This document shows positions 17,466-24,931 of a DNA stretch of 64,000 nt, one piece after another (positions within the stretch are counted from its first letter, which is position 1; each line of letters begins with the position of its first letter). The notes under the pieces are model-generated. The model was not told where the DNA came from. It worked only from the letters and a program-made list of their open reading frames with translations, and ran no database searches. The DNA lies in NCBI GenBank assembly GCA_039820405.1, contig JBCBQC010000005.1, positions 62,001-126,000 of the forward strand. The letters run 5' to 3'. Source of the DNA: CALLVY01 sp937899855 (GTDB taxonomy: Bacteria; Bacteroidota; Bacteroidia; Chitinophagales; Saprospiraceae). Both the position numbers and the translations under genes were made by a program.

Positions 17466-18773
17466 CTATCCCACCTTTACGGCGGCGGTGCTTTGCGTCA
17501 CCAATTGGAGCAATTGACCGCGTTCCTTTTGGAGTTGGGCCAGCTCCTGGGCACCGATCCGCGATAGCTTGCCCGCCGAGCGATAGGCCAGGTAGAAGTC
17601 GCGGTAATGGAGGGCAAAGAAGCCAAAAATGGGCATGCACAGCACCCAGGCCAGGCCCGTCCAGCCGCCCGCGATCGTTCCCACCAGTAGGGCCAGCAAC
17701 CAGTAAATGACGTAGCCCACCGCACCGGCACCAAAGCGGACCGAGGAGTGGAATTCAATCTTGGTGACCTTGCTATCGGCGAGGTAGCGCGCCAGGCGCA
17801 GGGGGAGGATATTTAGCAGGTAACCGAGTGCGAAGGGGAGGGCTCCGAGGAGCAAAATCAGGCCATTGCGCCAGCTGTGGCGCTGAGGCTGGGCCAGCCC
17901 CAGGTCGTCGAGCCCCCGCTCCCGAAGCGCATCGCGGTAGGCCAGGGTTCGTTGCTGGAGGGTGCTTTTGGCTTCGGCATCCAGGGCATTGACCCGCTGG
18001 GTGAGGGCCAGCTCGGCTTCCAAAAGCCGGCGGTCCCGATAGTCCAGGACGGGGAGCACGGGAAAGCGAAAATTGTGGCGTTGGATGTCGAGGAGGACGT
18101 TGGTAAATTCGGCATCCGCATCGTCTTCGATGTGTACGATGCGTTCGAGCATCCCCTCGGAGATGGCCTCGGTCAGTTTTTTGATGGCCTTACGGGGGTT
18201 TTCCGCGTGGTAGTCCAGGTAGTCACTCATGGCGATGGGACGCCCAAAGTCGACCATCATAAAGCTGCGAAAAGCGTCCGAATCGGTGTAGTTGACCCCC
18301 ACGGGGATGATGATGGTATCTTCCTTACCGTGCTTTTCGTAGGTCCCAAACACCATCCGGGCGGTTCCTTTTTGGATGGGGCGCATTTTCTTTTCGTGTT
18401 TGGCGATGCCCTCGGCCAGGATGAGGATATTGTCCTTTTGGTGCAGCTTATCGTAGACGATTTCAAAGGTTGAGTGGTTATTTTTCAGACTGCTAAAGCC
18501 GTCGCGGAAGCGAAAGATGGGAATGGTTTTGATTTCGGCCAGAAACCAGCGGACCAGGCGGGTGGTGAAGATATCACCCCGCAACATAAAGTGTAGGATG
18601 TGGGGCAGGATACCGGCCAGCGCAATGGGGTCGAGAAAGGCCGTGGGGTGATTGACGGCAAAGACAATCGAGTGGCGCCGCGGAATGTTTTGGGTGCCGG
18701 TAAAGTAAACTTTGCGAAAGAAGACCTGGAAGGCAAACTTGACCAGATACTTCAGAAAATAGTAGACAAACAT
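17466..18773 (-). CDS. PlsC-like 1-acylglycerol-phosphate acyltransferase (second of tandem pair)
   Basis: 435 residues. The acyltransferase block is present: AVNHPTAFLDP (39-49), with the His/Asp pair spaced as HX5D, then LRGDIF, the IPIFR segment, LAEGIAKHEKKMRPIQKG and IIPVGVNYTD. The family transfers an acyl chain to lysophosphatidic acid or related lysolipids at the inner membrane. A C-terminal portion (about 290-380) adds two or three hydrophobic segments and ends in a charged helix, a build shared with the upstream paralog. It starts 40 bases after that gene and is probably co-transcribed from the promoter at 20127-20157. Confidence 0.88.
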   Translation of the reverse strand: MFVYYFLKYLVKFAFQVFFRKVYFTGTQNIPRRHSIVFAVNHPTAFLDPIALAGILPHILHFMLRGDIFTTRLVRWFLAEIKTIPIFRFRDGFSSLKNNHSTFEIVYDKLHQKDNILILAEGIAKHEKKMRPIQKGTARMVFGTYEKHGKEDTIIIPVGVNYTDSDAFRSFMMVDFGRPIAMSDYLDYHAENPRKAIKKLTEAISEGMLERIVHIEDDADAEFTNVLLDIQRHNFRFPVLPVLDYRDRRLLEAELALTQRVNALDAEAKSTLQQRTLAYRDALRERGLDDLGLAQPQRHSWRNGLILLLGALPFALGYLLNILPLRLARYLADSKVTKIEFHSSVRFGAGAVGYVIYWLLALLVGTIAGGWTGLAWVLCMPIFGFFALHYRDFYLAYRSAGKLSRIGAQELAQLQKERGQLLQLVTQSTAAVKVG

Positions 18774-18813
18774 TTTGATTTAATTATTCATTCTCCAAAT
18801 GCGCTCAATGGTC

Positions 18814-20091
18814 TCAGCGCCACGATTCCACCAGCCGTTGGCGTTGGGCCCGCAGGCCCGCGATGGTTTGATCGGGGCTTTGTCGTACCCGGCGGCCCAT
18901 CCGCCAGCGTTCCCACAACTCTTGATACAAGATAGCGAAATACCCCCAGAATGGCAGCAAAACGATGCCCAGAAGCAGATTCCGGTTTTGTGAGCCAACG
19001 GCCAGAGCCAATAGGAACACCATATAAACCAGGTAAAAACCCAGGGCACTGGCCAATTTTACGGAGTGGCGAAACTCGACGGTTCGTACCAAACGCTGCC
19101 CCACCCAGCGCGCCAGCGCCACCGGCGCCGCGTTGCCGATCAGTCCCAGGCCAAAGGGCAACAGCCCGATGATGAGGACCACCGTATTTTGGGGCGAGTA
19201 ATGCTGAGGCTGGACCAGCCCAAAATCGCTCAGCCCCTGGTTTTCCAACGCCGAAAAATAAGCCCCCACCCGTCGCTTCAGGTCCCGCTTCTGCTCTACT
19301 TCCATGGCATTGACCCAGTCGGCCAATTGCTTTTCGCTCCTAAAACGCTGGGGCAAGCTCGACGCAATGGGCCAAATTTGGTAGGCCTGGTTGTGGCGGT
19401 GAAGCTCAAACAAATGTTCGGTGAGCACCTCGTCTTCCGGTCGGTCGATGATGATGAGGTGCTGGGCCAAGCGACGGGCCAGCTCATCGGTCAGTTCCCG
19501 GATGGCCCGTTGGCCATTGTCGCGGTAGGTCGCCAGGTAATCCCGCATCTGAATGGCCTCCCCCACCTCGATCATCAATTCGCTGCGAAAAGCGTTCGAG
19601 TCGGTGTAGTTGACGCCGATGGGAATGATCTGGAGGTCTTCCATTCCGTACTTTTGGTAGGTCCCAAAGGCAATCCGGGCCACTCCTTTTTGGATCGGCC
19701 GGAGGCGCTTTTCGTGGATGCAACGGCCTTCCGCCAGAATCATCAGGGCCCGGTCGGCGTGGAGGGCATCGTAGCAACGTTCGAAGGTTGCGTAGTTGTC
19801 CTTGACCTTGGTCAATCCACCGTCCTTGCGGCGGTAGATGGGAATCATATTGGTATTTTCGAGCAAAAAGCGGTAAACGGGTTTGGCAAAAAAATCACCC
19901 CGGACCAAGTAGTGCAGCGTACGGGCTTGAAAACAGGCCAGTACGCAGGGCTCAATGAAAGCGGTGGGATGATTGACGGCCAGGATGACCGGCCCCTCTT
20001 TCGGAATCCGGTCGAAATTACTGAAATACATCCTCCGAAAATTGAGTCTCAGAGCCTGTCTAGCCAGGGGTCTTACGATCGGGTACAGCAT
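18814..20091 (-). CDS. PlsC-like acyltransferase with Glu in place of catalytic-motif Asp (first of tandem pair)
   Basis: This 425-residue protein starts at MLYPIVRPLARQ. It shares the whole architecture of the downstream gene: AVNHPTAFIEP (39-48), LVRGDFF, IPIYRRKDGG, LAEGRCIHEKRLRPIQKG, IIPIGVNYTD and C-terminal membrane segments. The conserved Asp of the motif is Glu47 here (HPTAFIE against HPTAFLD). The start is fixed by a consensus promoter whose -7 element ends 36 bases upstream; longer in-frame starts lie upstream of that promoter. The tandem pair suggests duplication with divergence in acyl or head-group specificity, which is inference. Confidence 0.87.
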   Translation of the reverse strand: MLYPIVRPLARQALRLNFRRMYFSNFDRIPKEGPVILAVNHPTAFIEPCVLACFQARTLHYLVRGDFFAKPVYRFLLENTNMIPIYRRKDGGLTKVKDNYATFERCYDALHADRALMILAEGRCIHEKRLRPIQKGVARIAFGTYQKYGMEDLQIIPIGVNYTDSNAFRSELMIEVGEAIQMRDYLATYRDNGQRAIRELTDELARRLAQHLIIIDRPEDEVLTEHLFELHRHNQAYQIWPIASSLPQRFRSEKQLADWVNAMEVEQKRDLKRRVGAYFSALENQGLSDFGLVQPQHYSPQNTVVLIIGLLPFGLGLIGNAAPVALARWVGQRLVRTVEFRHSVKLASALGFYLVYMVFLLALAVGSQNRNLLLGIVLLPFWGYFAILYQELWERWRMGRRVRQSPDQTIAGLRAQRQRLVESWR

Positions 20092-20126
20092 TACGGTTGA
20101 GTAACATTCAGAAGCCTTGTCATGGA

Positions 20127-20157
20127 CAAATATATCTCCCTCCCGGAGCATTGCAAA
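20127..20157 (-). promoter_or_regulatory. consensus Bacteroidota promoter of the acyltransferase pair
   Basis: On the minus strand TTTG (20157-20154) is followed by exactly 19 bases and then TATATTTG (20134-20127). This is the full TTTG-N19-TAnnTTTG consensus of the primary sigma factor in this phylum. Transcription would begin near 20120, about 30 bases before the start codon at 20091. Confidence 0.8.
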
Positions 20158-20246
20158 GGAATTGTGGGGGAAAATCACCGGAATTTTAGCCAATAGTTTG
20201 CTACATTGCCGGAGAAAAGGGCGCGCCATTGCCCCCGATATTGCCC

Positions 20247-21452
20247 ATGTTGCCACAAAAATACTTGTTGGTCGTTGGCGGCCCGACCGCCAGCGGAAAG
20301 ACCGCCCTGGCCATCCAATTGGCCCAGCGCTACCGCACCGTCATCCTCTCGGCGGACAGTCGGCAGTTCTTTCGCGAGATGAGCATCGGCACGGCCAAAC
20401 CCAGCCCCACCGAACGCGCCGCCGCCCCGCACTACTTCATCGACTCCCACTCCATCGAAGCCCCCTACTCCGTCGGCGATTACGAACGTGAGGCCCTGGC
20501 CCAATTGCGGGACTGCTTTACCCGACACGACATCGTGGTGCTGGTAGGAGGCTCGGGGCTCTACCTCCAGGCCGTCTGCGAGGGCTTCGACGACTTTCCA
20601 GCCGTTGACCCCCAGCACCGCGAAGCGCTTCAGCAGCTCTGGCAAACCGAAGGCCTCAGCGCCCTACAAGACGAGCTGGCCACCGCGGATCCCGAGTACT
20701 TCGCCACCGTTGATCGCCACAATCCCCAACGCCTCATTCGGGCCCTGGAAGTGTACCGATCTACGGGGAAGCCTTTTTCTCACTACCGACAGCGCAGCAA
20801 GCGGCCATCCTTTTTTCAAGCCATCTACCTCTTTCCGCACTGGCCGCGCGAGGTCCTGTACCGTCGGATCAACCAGCGGGTGGAACAAATGATGGCCGCC
20901 GGTTTGGTCGACGAAGCGCGCCGTTTGTATCCCTACCGCCACCACCATGCCCTCCAGACGGTAGGCTACCGCGAGTTGTTTGCTCATTTTGACGGGGAAT
21001 ACGACCTGCCCACCGCCGTCGCCCTGATCCAGCGCAATACCCGGCGCTTTGCCAAACGCCAACTCACCTGGAACCGCCGCCTGGGCTACGGCAAACACTT
21101 TACCGAGGCCCTCCTGCCCTGGCTGCCCACCTACCTGAGCTACGCAATGCACTACGGCCAGCAGCTGTACTGGGAACGGGGAGCAAAAGTGGGCCACAGC
21201 CAGTTAAGCTGGCGGGGTACTCCATCAGCAGTTCCCCACTTAACCACCGTGGCCCAAAGACAGGATCTGCTCGTTCGTGCCGGTCGGCCCAGTGAAAGGG
21301 CCCCCGACGCTCCCCTGCAATACCTGCTGATCCACGAATTGCACTGCCGCTTTCCCGATCGACGGCTCGTGTTCGACTTGCCTTCCGACTGGGAGGCCAG
21401 CACGCGCTACTTCCGGGACGGTACAGCACCTCCGGGATCAGCCCCCACGTGA
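20247..21452 (+). CDS. miaA: tRNA dimethylallyltransferase MiaA with C-terminal extension
   Basis: 401 residues starting MLPQKYLLVVGGPTASGKTAL, with the P-loop at once. Further MiaA motifs are ILSADSRQ, IGTAKPS, VGGSGLYLQA, NPQRLIRALEVYRSTGKP, TVGYRELF and RRFAKRQLTWNRR. MiaA prenylates A37 of tRNAs reading UNN codons. Typical family members end near residue 300. This one continues for about 105 residues, including LQYLLIHELHCRFP and LVFDLPSDWEASTRYF, a pattern like the end of GNAT-type acyltransferase domains in this phylum. I prefer the ATG at 20247 to a TTG at 20229. It is divergent from the acyltransferase pair. Confidence 0.92.
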   Translation: MLPQKYLLVVGGPTASGKTALAIQLAQRYRTVILSADSRQFFREMSIGTAKPSPTERAAAPHYFIDSHSIEAPYSVGDYEREALAQLRDCFTRHDIVVLVGGSGLYLQAVCEGFDDFPAVDPQHREALQQLWQTEGLSALQDELATADPEYFATVDRHNPQRLIRALEVYRSTGKPFSHYRQRSKRPSFFQAIYLFPHWPREVLYRRINQRVEQMMAAGLVDEARRLYPYRHHHALQTVGYRELFAHFDGEYDLPTAVALIQRNTRRFAKRQLTWNRRLGYGKHFTEALLPWLPTYLSYAMHYGQQLYWERGAKVGHSQLSWRGTPSAVPHLTTVAQRQDLLVRAGRPSERAPDAPLQYLLIHELHCRFPDRRLVFDLPSDWEASTRYFRDGTAPPGSAPT

Positions 21453-21571
21453 ACTAGCTAGACTATTTATTACCCGGGGTTAAAGGTAGTCTGGTCAAAG
21501 AGGCGATTTGTAGCGACTTCCGCCAATTGGAACATTTTATTTTATGTCATATTAGGAATCTCTGGGGAGAA

Positions 21572-21910
21572 TCAGAGCAGGTCGAGGACGCGCTCGGGTG
21601 GGCGACCGATGACGGCGCGATCCCCCCGGATGACGATGGGTCGTTCGATGAGACGGGGATGTTCGACGAGGGCGGTAATCCACTCGGCTTCGGTGAGTTC
21701 GCGGCCTCGGAATTTTTCTTTGTAGAGGGCTTCTCCCTGGCGGACGAGATCGGCGGCGGGAATCCCCAACTTGTGGAGTACGGTCCGCAGTTCCTTTTCG
21801 GTGGGAACGGTTTCCAGGTAGCGAATGATTTCGGGCTGGTGGCCTTTTTCTTGGAGGAGGGCGAGGGTTTCGCGACTTTTCCGGCAGCGGGGGTTGTGGT
21901 ATATTTGCAT
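21572..21910 (-). CDS. arsC: ArsC-family (glutaredoxin-type) arsenate reductase-like protein
   Basis: A 112-residue protein starting MQIYHNPRCRKSRETL. It has the NPRCxKSR active-site loop at residues 6-12 and the RYL, GEALYKEKF and IERPIVI...AVIGRPPE blocks of the ArsC family. These proteins reduce arsenate with glutaredoxin/glutathione, although many small homologues have unknown redox substrates. No arsenite pump or ArsR gene is adjacent, so a specific role in arsenic resistance is uncertain. A consensus promoter ends only 5 bases before the ATG, implying a leaderless or nearly leaderless mRNA. It is divergent from the thioesterase gene. Confidence 0.88.
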   Translation of the reverse strand: MQIYHNPRCRKSRETLALLQEKGHQPEIIRYLETVPTEKELRTVLHKLGIPAADLVRQGEALYKEKFRGRELTEAEWITALVEHPRLIERPIVIRGDRAVIGRPPERVLDLL

Positions 21911-21915
21911 CGTCT

Positions 21916-21946
21916 CAAAATTAACGCAATATGATCTGGAAACAAA
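21916..21946 (-). promoter_or_regulatory. consensus promoter abutting the arsC start codon
   Basis: On the minus strand TTTG (21946-21943), 19 bases, then TAATTTTG (21923-21916): an exact TTTG-N19-TAnnTTTG promoter. The arsC ATG is at 21910, so the predicted transcription start falls at or next to the start codon. The promoter lies over the start of the divergent thioesterase gene. Confidence 0.7.
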
Positions 21947-22356
21947 ATTTCACCGTGGAAGCCTTGAACGCTACGGGGGCCAATGCCTTACCCGAACACC
22001 TGGGCATCGAAATTCTCGAGGTAGGGGACGACTACCTCACGGCGCGGATGCCGGTAGATCACCGTACCGTACAGCCTTACCGCATTCTGCACGGGGGTGC
22101 CTCGGTGGTGCTTGCCGAAACGCTGGGCAGCATCGCCAGTATGATCTGTCTGGAGGATGTGGAGCGACAGGGGGCCGTTGGGGTGGAAATCAATGCCAAC
22201 CACTTGCGGCCGGCTCGCGAGGGGGAATGGGTGTACGGCAAGGTAGAACCGATCAAGGTGGGACGGCGCCTGCACGTCTGGCAGATCACCATTCGCAACG
22301 CAGCCGACAAAAAGGTCTGCGTGAGTCGGCTGACGGTCGCGGTGGTGGATCGCTAA
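21931..22356 (+). CDS. hotdog-fold thioesterase (MenI/PaaI-like)
   Basis: A 141-residue single hotdog domain, with RMPVDHRTVQPYRILHGGASVVLAETLGS (about 37-65) carrying the HGG motif and catalytic-site Glu region of the YdiI/MenI group. VGVEINANHLRPAREGEWVYG then forms the central strands. The family hydrolyses acyl-CoA esters such as 1,4-dihydroxy-2-naphthoyl-CoA in menaquinone synthesis, or phenylacetyl-CoA-type substrates. There are no menaquinone genes nearby, so the substrate is open. It starts 20 bases from the divergent arsC, and its only promoter-like element (TATATTTG, 21900-21907) lies inside arsC. Confidence 0.87.
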   Translation: MIWKQNFTVEALNATGANALPEHLGIEILEVGDDYLTARMPVDHRTVQPYRILHGGASVVLAETLGSIASMICLEDVERQGAVGVEINANHLRPAREGEWVYGKVEPIKVGRRLHVWQITIRNAADKKVCVSRLTVAVVDR

Positions 22357-22511
22357 GCCACCGTCTGTCACCCATTTGACAGGCTTATTACTTGGATTGT
22401 GGGGGAAAAAGCGGCAAATCTGCTACTTTTGGCTACGAGAATTAAGCGAGGGTGAGAAAAGTCAATGGCTTTTCCCCGTCGAAATGCTTTCAGGTACGCA
22501 AGGTGTTAGCC

Positions 22512-24896
22512 ATGACGAAAAAATCATTGAACTTCCTCCTATTTGCCCTATTTTTCCAAGGGTGGTCGAGCCTCCACGCCCAACTCAACATGAGTCTGCG
22601 GTCCCAGGTCAATTACAACGAAACCCTGAGTGACATCTGGGGCTACGCCGCCGACGGCCGCGAGTACGCCCTGGTCGGACTCAATTCGGGGGTCAGCATC
22701 ATCGACGTGACCGACCCCGATAATCCCGTCAACCTGGGCCGTACCCAAGGGGCCCCCTCCACCTGGCGGGACATCAAAACCTGGGATGGCTTTGCCTACG
22801 TAACCAACGAGACCGGCGGTGGCGTACAAGTCATCGACCTGCGTGGACTGCCCTCTCCCCTCACCCCCGACGACTACTACGACTGGACGCCCGAACTGGG
22901 GGGTGGCAATGTCCTGCGCTCCTGTCACAATATTTTTATCGACGAAGACGGCTACGGCTACCTCGCCGGCTGCAACGCCAACGGTGGTGGCATGCTGATC
23001 ATCGACTTCTTCAGTAGCCCCGGTACGCCCGAGCTCGTGAGCTTCGGCCCCAGTACCTACAGTCACGACGTCTACACCCGCGACAATATCATGTACTCCT
23101 CGGAGATCAACGACGGGCGGCTCGCCCTCTACGACGTCAGCAACAAGATCAATCCAGTTTTAATCAATACCCAAATCACCCCGGCCAACTTTACGCACAA
23201 CGCCTGGTTGTCGGACGATGGACAAACCATCTTCACCACCGACGAAAGAGGCGGTGCGCCCATTGCAGCTTACGATATCTCCGATCCTTCCGACATTCGG
23301 GAGATCGACCGTTTTCGCCCCCTCATGACCTTGGGCGAAGGCGTTATTCCCCACAACGTTCACGTTTGGGAAGACTGGTTGATCATTTCCTACTACACCG
23401 ACGGTTGCATCATCGCGGATGCCAAACGCCCCGACAACCTCATCGAGGTGGGCAATTTCGATACCTTTATTCCCAACACCACCGGCTTTGACGGCGTTTG
23501 GGGGGTTTACCCCTTTCTACCCTCGCGCACCATCCTGGCTTCCGACATCGGCAACGGACTGTACGTACTTACGCCCAATTACGTCCGGGCCTGTTGGTTG
23601 GAAGGCTTGGTGGTCAACAAGCTCAACGGCAGTGCCCTCGCCGGCGTGCGGGTGAGCATCGAATCGGACGAGTTGAATGCCGCCGACAGCGACTTTAGCG
23701 GTAGGTTTCAAACTGGCTTGGCCCAAGCGGGCACCTTTGACGTGGTTTTTGAAAAAGAGGGCTTTCGAACGGCGACCATCCCGGTTACCTTCGAAAACGG
23801 TGTGCTGCGCGAACTGACGGTAGAGTTGGAACCCGAGCTGGCCCTCACGGGCCGGGTGACGGATGCGCAGACCAATGAGGCCCTGCCCTTTGCCCAGGTC
23901 AGCCTGTTGGATTTGAACACGGGTACGGAATTAAACAGCCAAGCCGATGCGGATGGCCGCTACGCCCTGGGCGGCTTTTTGTCCGGCGACTTTGAATTGG
24001 TGGTCGGCGCTTGGGGCTACGACTACGGTGGCCAGCGCTTGGCCATCAGCAGCAGTCGCGATCTGGATTTTGCCTTGGAACGGGGCTTTTTCGATGATTT
24101 TGTATTCGACTACGGCTGGGAAAATACCGTCCAGGCCGGCAAGGGCAATTGGGAACGGGGCGAGCCCGTGGGGACGGGTTTTGGCAGCATGCTGGCCAAT
24201 CCCGAATTTGACCTGACCAACGACTGGGGACAGCAGTGCTACGTCACCGGCAATCTGGAAGGCCCCCCGGGCGACCACGATGTGGACAACGGTACGACCA
24301 CCCTCCGCAGCCCCGTCATGGACCTGAGCGAAATGGACGACCCCATTTTGGAGTACTACTTTTGGTTTTTTAATGCACCATCCACCGGCCCGGCTACCGA
24401 TTTTATGACCGTAACGGTCGACAATGGCAGCGAGGTGGTAGAATTGGAGGTATACCGCGATTCGGAATCCGATTGGCGGGGGCCGGAGCAGTTTGAACTC
24501 GCCCGCTGGATTGAAATCACCAGTACGATGAGTATAAGTTTTGCGGTATCGGAAGTGGAGGGGGCCAGTTTTGTGGAAGGCGGCTTGGATGGTTTTGCCA
24601 TCTACGATGGCGACCGCTCCCAGCTCTTCGAGGGCGGGGCCACGGATTGGCAGTTGACGGCCCGTCCGAGTGCCTTTGCGCACAGTACCACCATCGACTA
24701 CCAGCTCTCCCCCACGCTGGCATCACCCCAACTCCTGGTTTTCGACGCGCTCGGCCGTCAGATCGAGCGGCGGGCCCTCGGCAGTACCCTTGGTACGGTC
24801 GTCCTGGGAGCGGATTACCCGGCGGGTTGGTATACGGTCCAACTAGTGGCCGAAGGCAAGAAGAGTACTCCCCTAAAACTGATTAAAAACAATTGA
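22512..24896 (+). CDS. choice-of-anchor B family secreted protein, T9SS type A signal (copy 1)
   Basis: A 794-residue protein starting MTKKSLNFLLFALFF, with a signal peptide ending at LHAQ. Residues 20-370 form the choice-of-anchor B region of LVIVP-like beta-propeller repeats (SDIWGY, YALVGLNSGVSIIDVTDP, SHDVYTRDNIMYSSE, GVIPHNVHVWEDWLIISYYTDG). Two carboxypeptidase-regulatory-like modules follow (about 370-530), then a jelly-roll-like region, and a C-terminal T9SS sorting domain (LLVFDALGRQI, PAGWYTVQLV). A -7-like TACTTTTG lies at 22424-22431. It is a tandem duplicate of the next gene. It is secreted and probably surface-attached; its ligand is unknown. Confidence 0.9.
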   Translation: MTKKSLNFLLFALFFQGWSSLHAQLNMSLRSQVNYNETLSDIWGYAADGREYALVGLNSGVSIIDVTDPDNPVNLGRTQGAPSTWRDIKTWDGFAYVTNETGGGVQVIDLRGLPSPLTPDDYYDWTPELGGGNVLRSCHNIFIDEDGYGYLAGCNANGGGMLIIDFFSSPGTPELVSFGPSTYSHDVYTRDNIMYSSEINDGRLALYDVSNKINPVLINTQITPANFTHNAWLSDDGQTIFTTDERGGAPIAAYDISDPSDIREIDRFRPLMTLGEGVIPHNVHVWEDWLIISYYTDGCIIADAKRPDNLIEVGNFDTFIPNTTGFDGVWGVYPFLPSRTILASDIGNGLYVLTPNYVRACWLEGLVVNKLNGSALAGVRVSIESDELNAADSDFSGRFQTGLAQAGTFDVVFEKEGFRTATIPVTFENGVLRELTVELEPELALTGRVTDAQTNEALPFAQVSLLDLNTGTELNSQADADGRYALGGFLSGDFELVVGAWGYDYGGQRLAISSSRDLDFALERGFFDDFVFDYGWENTVQAGKGNWERGEPVGTGFGSMLANPEFDLTNDWGQQCYVTGNLEGPPGDHDVDNGTTTLRSPVMDLSEMDDPILEYYFWFFNAPSTGPATDFMTVTVDNGSEVVELEVYRDSESDWRGPEQFELARWIEITSTMSISFAVSEVEGASFVEGGLDGFAIYDGDRSQLFEGGATDWQLTARPSAFAHSTTIDYQLSPTLASPQLLVFDALGRQIERRALGSTLGTVVLGADYPAGWYTVQLVAEGKKSTPLKLIKNN

Positions 24897-24931
24897 ATCA
24901 ATAATTAATAACTACCTTTTTACACTGATTA

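Noticed and set aside
20092..20256. Upstream starts for the first acyltransferase
   Set aside because: They lie upstream of a perfect promoter and overlap the start of miaA; ATG 20091 fits both the promoter and the family.
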